DNA of 63,566 nucleotides from DAOTVC01 sp034437215 (GTDB lineage: Bacteria > Chloroflexota > Anaerolineae > B4-G1 > SLSP01), in contig DAOTVC010000068.1 of assembly GCA_034437215.1 (NCBI GenBank), forward strand, positions 1 to 63,566, read 5' to 3'. Numbering within the stretch: position 1 is the stretch's first letter; each line of letters starts with the position of its first letter. The notes under the pieces are model-generated. The model made no database searches. It was not told the origin of the DNA and saw nothing but the letters and a program-made list of their open reading frames with translations. Made by a program: the position numbers and the translations under genes. Shown here piece by piece: positions 57,294 through 63,566 of this stretch.

Positions 57294-57390
57294 TTAGGAA
57301 CGCGAATTAAACAACATGAGCAAAAGCAAACTGAAAGCGCTCCCGAAAGTCACCTACAATGCCCAAGTTATTTCGCTTTCAGTCCTTAAG
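57294..57390. mobile_element. 97-bp terminal-inverted-repeat element, copy 2
   Basis: Differs from 9562-9658 at only a few positions. Left end CTTAGGAACGCG, right end CCTTAAG (57384-57390), shared central TGAAAGCG and CACCTAC. It lies between the divergent-side start of the ParB/USP gene and the 3' end of the MFS gene, 3 bp from that gene's TGA. Non-coding. Confidence 0.82.
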
Positions 57391-57393
57391 AGC

Positions 57394-58917
57394 TCAGATT
57401 TCGGCGCCGGCCCGCTCGATAGGTGGGGCGCCCACCTCGACGTCAGCGCTCCTCTCCGACACGTGAGGGGGATGGACCCCCAGCAACGCGAGGGCCGAGA
57501 GGAGGAAGAGGAGGCCGTAGACGGCGAAGATGACGACGTAGCCCAGACCGGGGATCTGGGGCACGTGGAGGGTGAAATAGTCGGCGATGGGGCCGCTGAT
57601 GTAGGCGCCGACCGCACCCGCACCGGCGCCGGCGAGGTTGGAGAGCCCCAGATAGCGTCCGGCCTCCTTCTCCGGCACGAGGCTGGTGCCCAGGGCCCAG
57701 TTCGCCGTGTAGAAGGTGCCGGTAGCGAGCCCGATGAGGCTGCCGCCCACGTAGAAGGTCACCAGACGGGTGGAGGCCAGGAGCAGTGCCACGCCCCCGG
57801 CGGCGACGACGCCGCTGACGGCGACCACGCGCTTCCTGCCGAAGCGGTCGCTCAACCAGCCGCTGGGCACCGCGGCGAGAAGCAGGGTGACCCCCACGAC
57901 CATCATCAGCCGGCTGGTGGGCTCGGCAGCGGTCAGCTCCGTGTAGCCCAAACGCGCCTGGATGAAGTAGAGGATGAAGCCCGAGAGGTTGAAGGCCCCG
58001 ACGAGGAAGGCCAGCCGGTTGATGACCCACCAGGTGAAGCCGGTGTGGCGGATCGCCTTCTCCGCACCGATGGAGATCCGCACGCCCACCCAGACCCCCG
58101 CTCCGATGGCGAAAAGCATCGCCAGCAGGCCCGCCGTCGCCATTCCCCCGATGCGCCAGCTCAACGCTGTCACGGGTCTCAACAGGCGCCCCATGACGAG
58201 CACGCTCTCTCGCATGCCCAGGATGATGGCGGTGAAGACGCCCGTCATCAACAGGAGCCTCAGGAAGGGCTGCCAGTCGATGGGTTGGGGCGGGCGTCGC
58301 TGGGGCTGTTCCGGGGAGAGCATGGTGAGGAGGGCGCTGGCCAGCAGAAGGGCGCCGACGACGAGCAGGCCGTGCAACATGTTGCCCCGGGAGATGAGGG
58401 GGCTGACGGTGAAGGTGATGAGGATCACGGGCAGGGGGACCTCGAAGAGGGATTTGAAGGCGGAGAAGCGCCCCTGGGCTCCGCGGGGCACGAGGTCGGG
58501 GATGAGCCCCTGGGCAGCCCCCTGGGCCATGTTGGAGAAGAATTGGAGGAAGACGTAGAGGACAAAGAGGAGCCAGAAGCCCTCCAGGCCCTCAAAGCCG
58601 CTCGACCGGGCGAGAGCGGCGAAGGCCGCGAGAATGAGGAGGTCGCCGAGGGTGCCCAGCAGAATGAAGGGGCGCCGCCGTCCCCAGCGGGAGCGACTGC
58701 GGTCCGAGATCAGGCCCATGAGGGCCTGCGCGAGCAGAGCCACCATGAGGCCCCAGAGGCGGAGGACCCCGAAGTAGGTCGCCTTCTGCGTCTCTCCGAT
58801 GAAGCGCTGCACCAGCAGGGGCAGGATAAGGGGCAGCATCGATTGGCTGATCGTGGAGAGACCTAACCAGAAGACGTTGATCGTGATGGCGTCGTACCAG
58901 CGTGCTGTGCGTTTCAT
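57394..58917 (-). CDS. MFS transporter
   Basis: 507 aa with about 12 membrane helices. I start at ATG 58917 because GAGGAGCTCTTC precedes it; ATG 58959 (14 codons longer) is an alternative. Conserved A-loop SDRSRSRWGRRRPFILLG (about 68-85) and second-half SDRFGRKRVVAVSG match the major facilitator superfamily, near the GPH/MelB-like or maltose-type (SUT) transporters. Substrate unknown. The terminal stretch ends 3 bp from a repeat element. Confidence 0.86.
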   Translation of the reverse strand: MKRTARWYDAITINVFWLGLSTISQSMLPLILPLLVQRFIGETQKATYFGVLRLWGLMVALLAQALMGLISDRSRSRWGRRRPFILLGTLGDLLILAAFAALARSSGFEGLEGFWLLFVLYVFLQFFSNMAQGAAQGLIPDLVPRGAQGRFSAFKSLFEVPLPVILITFTVSPLISRGNMLHGLLVVGALLLASALLTMLSPEQPQRRPPQPIDWQPFLRLLLMTGVFTAIILGMRESVLVMGRLLRPVTALSWRIGGMATAGLLAMLFAIGAGVWVGVRISIGAEKAIRHTGFTWWVINRLAFLVGAFNLSGFILYFIQARLGYTELTAAEPTSRLMMVVGVTLLLAAVPSGWLSDRFGRKRVVAVSGVVAAGGVALLLASTRLVTFYVGGSLIGLATGTFYTANWALGTSLVPEKEAGRYLGLSNLAGAGAGAVGAYISGPIADYFTLHVPQIPGLGYVVIFAVYGLLFLLSALALLGVHPPHVSERSADVEVGAPPIERAGAEI

Positions 58918-59059
58918 GAAGAGCTCCTCGTGATCATTCCTGATAATCTTTGTGGACATCCGCCCACCTTCAACGTATACTCGGCCTAGATGCCCCTGAG
59001 GAGGATAGCATCGAAACCCAATCCAACAAGCCGGGGATCTCACCAGGAGGGAAAAGCGG

Positions 59060-60136
59060 GTGAAGACAACGCACCGAATCGAGTTCGAGGACGCGCGCAC
59101 GCTGGGGTCGCTGCCCGCGGGGAGCGTGGACCTGATCATCACCTCGCCCCCCTATCCGATGATCGAGATGTGGGACGGGGTCTTCGGTCAGCAGAACCCC
59201 GCGATCGCGCAGGCTCTCCAGAGGGGGGAGGGACGAGTCGCCTTCGACCTGATGCACCGGGCGCTGGCGCGGGTCTGGCGCGGCTGCCACCACGCCCTGC
59301 GGAGCGGCGGGGTGCTCTGCATCAACATCGGGGACGCGACCCGCAAGGTGGGCGACGACTTCCAGATCTACGCCTCCCACGCGCGCATCCTGCAGGACTG
59401 CCTCGCCCTCGGTTTCCAGAATCTGCCCAACATCCTCTGGCGGAAGCTGACGAACGCGCCCAACAAGTTCATGGGCTCCGGGATGCTCCCGCCCGGCGCT
59501 TACGTGACGTTGGAGCACGAGTACATCCTCATCCTGCGCAAAGGAGGGCGGCGGCTCTTCCCTTCGCAGGACGAGAGGGCGCTGCGCCGGGAGAGCGCCT
59601 ACTTCTGGGAGGAGCGCAACGTCTGGTTCTCCGACCTCTGGACGGATCTGGGGGGCACCGATCAGGGGTTGAAGGGCACCGCCTTGCGCCGGCGGAGCGC
59701 CGCCTTCCCCTTCGACTTGGCCTACCGCCTCATCAACATGTTCTCCATCAAGGGAGACAGGGTGCTCGATCCCTTCCTGGGCACGGGGACGACGACCCTC
59801 GCCGCCATGGTCGCGGGACGCCACAGCCTGGGCTATGAGCTCGACGCGAACTTCAGACCGCTCATCGAGGGGCGGGTGGGCGACGTGGTGACCTTCGGCA
59901 ACCGCGTGCTGGACGGGAGACTGCGGGCTCACCTGGACTTCGTGGAGCGCCGTAGGAGCGCCGGTGGGGCCTTCAAGAACGTCAACCTCCCCTACGGCTT
60001 CCCCTGCATCAGCCGGCAGGAGCGCGAGCTGCTGCTGAACCCCCTGCTCACCCTGGAGACGACCGGCGAGGGGATCTACGAGGTGACCTATGCGCCCCGG
60101 CCCCAGCCCGAGTTCTGTCAGGAGCCGGACGCCTGA
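59060..60136 (+). CDS. Orphan DNA methyltransferase, N4-cytosine type (beta class)
   Basis: 358 aa starting at GTG 59060 (AGGAGGG upstream). Catalytic motif IV TSPPYP at residues 28-33 has the SPPY form typical of N4-cytosine enzymes. Motif I DPFLGTGTT follows near residue 237, so the order IV before I marks a beta-type enzyme. No restriction endonuclease or other methylase gene is near. It is preceded, divergently, by the MFS gene. An orphan enzyme may have an epigenetic or regulatory role. Confidence 0.85.
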   Translation: MKTTHRIEFEDARTLGSLPAGSVDLIITSPPYPMIEMWDGVFGQQNPAIAQALQRGEGRVAFDLMHRALARVWRGCHHALRSGGVLCINIGDATRKVGDDFQIYASHARILQDCLALGFQNLPNILWRKLTNAPNKFMGSGMLPPGAYVTLEHEYILILRKGGRRLFPSQDERALRRESAYFWEERNVWFSDLWTDLGGTDQGLKGTALRRRSAAFPFDLAYRLINMFSIKGDRVLDPFLGTGTTTLAAMVAGRHSLGYELDANFRPLIEGRVGDVVTFGNRVLDGRLRAHLDFVERRRSAGGAFKNVNLPYGFPCISRQERELLLNPLLTLETTGEGIYEVTYAPRPQPEFCQEPDA

Positions 60137-60144
60137 GCGCAGGC

Positions 60145-60167
60145 GCGCCCACGCGTGTCGTGGGCGC
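60145..60167. terminator. Hairpin between convergent methylase and SDR genes
   Basis: GCGCCCACG (60145-60153) pairs with CGTGGGCGC (60159-60167) around a 5-nt loop. No U tract; weak terminator call supported by position. Confidence 0.5.
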
Positions 60168-60196
60168 TGCCTTCGCTTACGACTGCCGGAGAAGCA

Positions 60197-61279
60197 CTAG
60201 CTCCGCTCCTTGCGGCGCCCCACGAGCCACCACAGCAGCAAGCCCAACCCCAGGAGCCCCAGCCCCAGCCCCACCTGTAACCGCCGCCGCTTGGCGGGCA
60301 CGCGGGGCGTCGTGGCTCCCAGCTGGGCCAACGTCTCCTCCATTCCCTCCCGCAGGGGGCGGGGCTCCCAGCCCAGCTCCTGCCGGGCCTTGTCGCCCCG
60401 CGCGGCGTAGGTCACGCCCAGGATCTTGATCGCTTCGTGGTTGAGGAGGGTGGGGATGGTAACGATCTCGCCCAGGGCCTTCATCAGGGGGGCGAAGGGG
60501 TGCAGGAGAGGGCCCGGGATGCCGCAGAGGAGGCGGGGGCGTCCGGTGATCTCCGCCCAGAGATCGAAGGCCTCCCGCAGCGTCGCCACCTGTTCGCCCA
60601 GGATGTAGCTCTCGCCGACCTCACCCTCCTCCATTGCCAGCAGGTGCCCTTCGACGACGTCGTCCACGTGGACGAAGGTGAGCGCCGTCTCGGGACCGGG
60701 CAGTACGGGCATGAGCCCCTTGTAGAAGGCATGCATCAGCTCGCCAACCATGCTGCTGTCACCGGGACCGTAGACGGCGCCGGGCATGACGATGACGATG
60801 GGCGCGCCCTGCTCGATGAGGGGGAGGGCCACCTCGTAGTGAGCCAGCCACTTGGTCCGGTCGTACTGGCTGACGAAGGGGCCGCCCTGCCGGAAGCTCT
60901 CGTCGACGACGGCGCCCTCGGTGTCCCCGAGGACGGCGACGGTGCTGGTGTAGACGATCTTGGGAACTCCCAGCTCGTGGGCCAGACCGAGGACGTTCCG
61001 CGTGCCCTCGACGTTGATGCGCTCCATCCGCTCGACGTCCAGATTTCCGTGAGCGTACCAGGCGGCGATGTGGAAGACGACGTCGCTGTCCGCCAGCCCC
61101 TCGCGCAGCGACTCCCTGTCGGTCACGTTGCCGTGGGCTGCTTTTGCCCCCAGCTCGCGCGCCTGCCGGGCGCTGCTCTCCGACCGGGCCAGCACGTGGA
61201 CGTCATGACCCGCTTCCACTAACCGGCGAACCAGCCGGCTGCCGATGAAACCCGTTCCCCCGGTGACAAAGATCTTCAT
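60197..61279 (-). CDS. NAD-dependent epimerase/dehydratase (extended SDR) with C-terminal membrane anchor
   Basis: 360 aa. The N-terminal Rossmann motif KIFVTGGTGFIGSRLVRRL binds NAD(P). The catalytic pattern is YTSTVAV and YDRTKWLAHY (Tyr-x-x-x-Lys, Y-D-R-T-K). Extended-SDR substrate lobe follows. Residues about 333-352 are a hydrophobic helix (GLGLGLLGLGLLLWWLVG) with basic tail, unusual for a soluble epimerase, so it is probably tail-anchored. Substrate unclear; resembles the dihydroflavonol reductase-like group. Start ATG 61279 follows GAGGAGGG and heptanucleotide repeats. Confidence 0.87.
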   Translation of the reverse strand: MKIFVTGGTGFIGSRLVRRLVEAGHDVHVLARSESSARQARELGAKAAHGNVTDRESLREGLADSDVVFHIAAWYAHGNLDVERMERINVEGTRNVLGLAHELGVPKIVYTSTVAVLGDTEGAVVDESFRQGGPFVSQYDRTKWLAHYEVALPLIEQGAPIVIVMPGAVYGPGDSSMVGELMHAFYKGLMPVLPGPETALTFVHVDDVVEGHLLAMEEGEVGESYILGEQVATLREAFDLWAEITGRPRLLCGIPGPLLHPFAPLMKALGEIVTIPTLLNHEAIKILGVTYAARGDKARQELGWEPRPLREGMEETLAQLGATTPRVPAKRRRLQVGLGLGLLGLGLLLWWLVGRRKERS

Positions 61280-61301
61280 ACATTCCCTCCTCTAAAAGTA
61301 G

Positions 61302-61336
61302 GTTTAAAGTTGCGAGTTGAAAGCGGAAAGTCCTTT
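61302..61336 (-). repeat. Five phased heptanucleotides upstream of the SDR gene
   Basis: Plus-strand 7-mers GTTTAAA, GTTGCGA, GTTGAAA, GCGGAAA and GTCCTTT each start with G; coding strand therefore has units ending in C. They end just before TAGAGGAGGG and the ATG. Confidence 0.7.
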
Positions 61337-61446
61337 ACAAATTGCAGGTCATCTTGGTCAATGTGAAGTAAATCTACTTAAGCTTCTGAGTAAGTTCTCT
61401 CCATTGTTGGTGTGGCTTGCCACATGGGAACTTCATAGAACTAAAG

Positions 61447-62331
61447 TCAGATATCTCCGATGTTGCGCGGCCCTTCCAGCGTCTCGCGGGTCACCCGGAG
61501 GGTGCCCTCCTCGTCGGGTTTGAACGACCACTTGATGAGGCGGATCTCCCCTGCGTCGATCTCCATCCCCGTGATACAGCGGGGATGGACGCCGCTGCCC
61601 ACGTTGTAGTAGGGGGGGGCGTGGTCGTCGGGAAAGACGGGGCGGTGGGTGTGGCCGGCAATGAGCGGCTGCTCGTTCTCCGCGACCCAGGCGATGATCC
61701 GGCGCTCCACCCGATTGCGCTTCGTGAAGTTCTGGGCCGGGCTGGTGATATCGCGTACTCCCAGGAGCTGCAGGGGCGTCCAGACGAAGCGCACGATCCA
61801 GCGACCGAGCCACCAGAGCGTGTCCGATAGGAGATCCCCCTGGTGCCCGTGGACGACGAAGAGACGCCGGTCCGTCTCGGTGTGGTGCAGGAGGAGCCCC
61901 TCGTGCACGGAGATGTCGGGAAAGAGCGGGCGTGGCTCGCGGGCGACCTCGTCGTAGTATTCGGAGAGCTCCTTGCGGGCCGCATCGGAATTCCGCCACT
62001 GCATGTTGTGATTCCCGAAGAGCAGGTAGAGCCGCCCTTCGGCGTGAAACTTGCTCATCAGCCAGTAGATGTGGCTGTGCGCCCGCTTGATCTCCGCGAA
62101 GTTGCGGTTCTCCAGCAGCTCGTCGCCGTCGCCCACCTCGATGTAGGTGCAGCCATTTTCGTAGTAGTGCATGAGGGCGTAGAAGACGGGGGTCTGGTTC
62201 TGGGAGGAGTCATCGGCCCAGCTGTTGGTGCCCCGGTGTAGATCGCCGAGAAGGATGAGCCGGGAGCCGTCGTCGAAGGGGACCTCGGCGACCTTGTCCA
62301 GGACCTCGGTCAATTTGGTGCGCGTGGACAT
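61447..62331 (-). CDS. Metallophosphoesterase
   Basis: 294 aa from ATG 62331 (GGGGGG upstream, 2 nt after the previous stop). Dimetal motif set: LGDLHRG (D-x-H), EVGDGDE (GD-x-D/G), FGNHNMQ (GNH-N/D), VVHGHQGD, AGHTHRPVF. This is a calcineurin-like enzyme, related to the larger UDP-2,3-diacylglucosamine or phosphodiesterase-like groups, but substrate is unknown. No signal peptide. Last gene of a two- or three-gene operon with the membrane protein upstream. Confidence 0.86.
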   Translation of the reverse strand: MSTRTKLTEVLDKVAEVPFDDGSRLILLGDLHRGTNSWADDSSQNQTPVFYALMHYYENGCTYIEVGDGDELLENRNFAEIKRAHSHIYWLMSKFHAEGRLYLLFGNHNMQWRNSDAARKELSEYYDEVAREPRPLFPDISVHEGLLLHHTETDRRLFVVHGHQGDLLSDTLWWLGRWIVRFVWTPLQLLGVRDITSPAQNFTKRNRVERRIIAWVAENEQPLIAGHTHRPVFPDDHAPPYYNVGSGVHPRCITGMEIDAGEIRLIKWSFKPDEEGTLRVTRETLEGPRNIGDI

Positions 62332-62333
62332 CC

Positions 62334-62870
62334 TTACCCCCCCTGCTCCTCGTTCAGTGGGCGCGGATGCCGCAGGAGCATCTGCAGCGCCCAGCCCGTC
62401 ACCCCCCCCACGATGGTTCCCACCAGGGAGAAGCCCAGCAAGCGCAGGAGCCCCACGGTCCAGGCGAGAGTGCCGATGATGATCCACCAGTCGGCGCGGT
62501 GGACCCAGCGCCGCAGGACGAGCCACTGTGCCAGGCTGATCCCCAATCCCAGGGTGACGAAAGCGAGCATAGGATCGGAGGGCCGGAGGAGGTAGAGGAG
62601 CCCCACACCCCCCAGCCAGCCGAAGGTGCTGGCGATGATCCACCACCAGATCCGCCCCCGTATGCGTTGGCGCAGGACCAGCCACTGCAGCAGGCCCACG
62701 CCCAGCCCGACGGCTTCGAAGTCAGGGGTGATGATGGCACCTACCACCCAACCCAGCGTCGTCGCCAGTACCCACTGCAGCCAGTAGACCCACTCGAAGG
62801 CCGAACTGCGGCGGATCTCCTCGGGGCTCCCGTCGCTCTCCAGGTTCCTGGGTCTTTCGTTCATGGTCAT
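62334..62870 (-). CDS. Membrane protein with internal repeats
   Basis: 178 aa with about six membrane helices. The phrase GVGLLQWLVLRQRIRG-x-WWWII recurs as GLGISLAQWLVLRRWVHR-x-DWWII, and LQWVLATTLGW near residue 32 is a third, weaker copy, so it probably arose by duplication. No family recognised. The next start (metallophosphoesterase) is 2 nt away. N-terminal 25 residues are charged and cytoplasmic. Confidence 0.82.
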   Translation of the reverse strand: MTMNERPRNLESDGSPEEIRRSSAFEWVYWLQWVLATTLGWVVGAIITPDFEAVGLGVGLLQWLVLRQRIRGRIWWWIIASTFGWLGGVGLLYLLRPSDPMLAFVTLGLGISLAQWLVLRRWVHRADWWIIIGTLAWTVGLLRLLGFSLVGTIVGGVTGWALQMLLRHPRPLNEEQGG

Positions 62871-62895
62871 CGTCGCTTCCTCTCTCCCGTGGAGA

Positions 62896-63566
62896 TCACT
62901 CCCCGGCCACGAAGGCCAGGAGGGTCTCCGGGAACTTGTCGGTCGCCAGCAGAAAGCCCTCTCCGGGGAGCCGCACGAGGCCCTCCCAATTGCGGGCGTC
63001 GTCCTCCAGGAGCTGGAGTTGCAGCGGCGCTCGCTCCGTGCGCACGACCCCCTCCTCCGTAAGCCGGAACTCGACGAGCCGTTCCACGGTCGTGCTCGCG
63101 GCGTGGGTCGGCCCCTCCCCGTAGGTTTCGGCGAGGAGGTCGGGCCCCGGTCGGAGCTTCTTCACGTCCCCGGGCCAGAGGTAGTTGATGGCCCAGAAGC
63201 GCCCCTCGTCGTCGACGGCGGTGGCGTCGGTGAGCCGGTACTCGATATTGGGGAAGGGCAGGGTGCCCTCCGGCTCCAGGCTCGCCGTGGAGAAGCGCCG
63301 CATCACCGGCGCGGGGTTGACGCTGACGCCGCTGGTCTCGTAGAGGGTGAGGACGGAGCCGTCGACGATCAGGAGAAGCTCGTCGGAGAAGTTGTCCAGC
63401 GGGGCCTGGGGCGGCAGCTTCACGCGGGTTCCGGCGTCCACCCGGATCTCGCTCAACCCCTCCGCAACCTCCCCCTTGACCAGGTAGCCCATCATCCCGC
63501 CCGACCGGCGGGCCTCGACGGTGAGGAAGACGCTGTCGCCCTCAAAGGCGAGGGCTTCGAAGCCCT
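62896..63566 (-). CDS. 5'-truncated gene, esterase/phytase-like beta protein
   Basis: At least 223 aa; the reading frame continues to the window edge (upstream codons give GFEALAFEGDSVFLTVEA before the internal ATG at 63495), so the true start lies outside. The phrases EALAFEGDSVFLTVEA, FWAINYLWPGD and NWEGLVRLPGEGFLLATDKF suggest a beta-propeller-like, phytase-like/SdiA-regulated-type protein, but this is tentative. Mostly acidic; no visible membrane segment in the part present. Last gene of the window. Confidence 0.7.
   Translation of the reverse strand, partial: GFEALAFEGDSVFLTVEARRSGGMMGYLVKGEVAEGLSEIRVDAGTRVKLPPQAPLDNFSDELLLIVDGSVLTLYETSGVSVNPAPVMRRFSTASLEPEGTLPFPNIEYRLTDATAVDDEGRFWAINYLWPGDVKKLRPGPDLLAETYGEGPTHAASTTVERLVEFRLTEEGVVRTERAPLQLQLLEDDARNWEGLVRLPGEGFLLATDKFPETLLAFVAGE

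Overview
This 63.6-kb window is a GC-rich, gene-dense bacterial chromosome segment. It most likely comes from a Chloroflexota bacterium (Anaerolineae, Ardenticatenia or Caldilineae type). I infer this from gene content, without any database search. The indicators are an adjacent pair of large membrane proteins (DUF2298/Chlor_Arch_YYY type plus a GT39/TIGR03663-like partner), many membrane-anchored proteins with Thr/Pro-rich linkers, a secreted beta-helix protein ending in a YLPLVLR tail, and a MutL-like ASKHA protein embedded in a membrane/zinc-ribbon gene cluster.

Layout. 1-370: three minus-strand tRNA genes (Leu, Cys, Gly) behind one promoter. 480-8700: a tightly coupled seven-gene plus-strand cluster of mostly uncharacterised proteins (small helical protein, three membrane proteins, a 987-aa zinc-ribbon protein with about 19 Pro-Asp/Glu-Trp-Leu motifs, a MutL-like ATPase-fold protein, and a barrel-sandwich-like protein). 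8.8-12.0 kb: membrane-anchored acidic protein, LysM protein, ribosomal protein L19, class I amidotransferase. 12.0-14.7 kb: minus-strand YtxH protein, two paralogous anchored proteins and a PLP D-cysteine desulfhydrase-like enzyme. 15.2-17.9 kb: GT4 glycosyltransferase, TPR protein, lipoprotein. 17.9-25.3 kb: envelope polysaccharide genes (RmlA-like nucleotidyltransferase, CpsD-like and Wzz-like proteins, two giant membrane glycosyltransferase-like proteins). 25.3-29.0 kb: ComEA, an Era-like GTPase and small enzymes. 29.1-42.9 kb: beta-helix surface protein, FtsK, an S1-domain protein, a membrane one-component regulator, purine nucleoside phosphorylase, a XerD-like recombinase, a glycolipid-type glycosyltransferase, rhomboid protease, guanylate kinase and an FmdB-type zinc ribbon. 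43-63.6 kb: DUF2207 protein, Nudix and GNAT enzymes, a 1-kb repeat-rich gap, DUF1028 protein, two MFS transporters, GH1 beta-glucosidase, a pseudo-receiver protein coupled to ComEC, a ParB/USP fusion, an orphan N4-type DNA methyltransferase, SDR, metallophosphoesterase and a truncated gene at the edge.

How the genes work together. ComEA and ComEC imply DNA uptake. RmlA, Wzz, CpsD, GT4 and GT39/DUF2298 imply cell-surface glycan assembly. FtsK and XerD-like recombinase are candidates for chromosome segregation.

The most unusual signals are non-coding. (1) There are five terminal-inverted-repeat elements (two families of about 160 and 97 bp). In three of them the stop codon of the neighbouring gene lies at the identical place in the element terminus. 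(2) Phased 7- or 8-nt repeats sit directly before the Shine-Dalgarno of five unrelated genes. (3) A 286-bp hairpin-rich sequence is directly repeated. (4) The seven-gene cluster at 583-8687 is the best candidate for an undescribed protein system.
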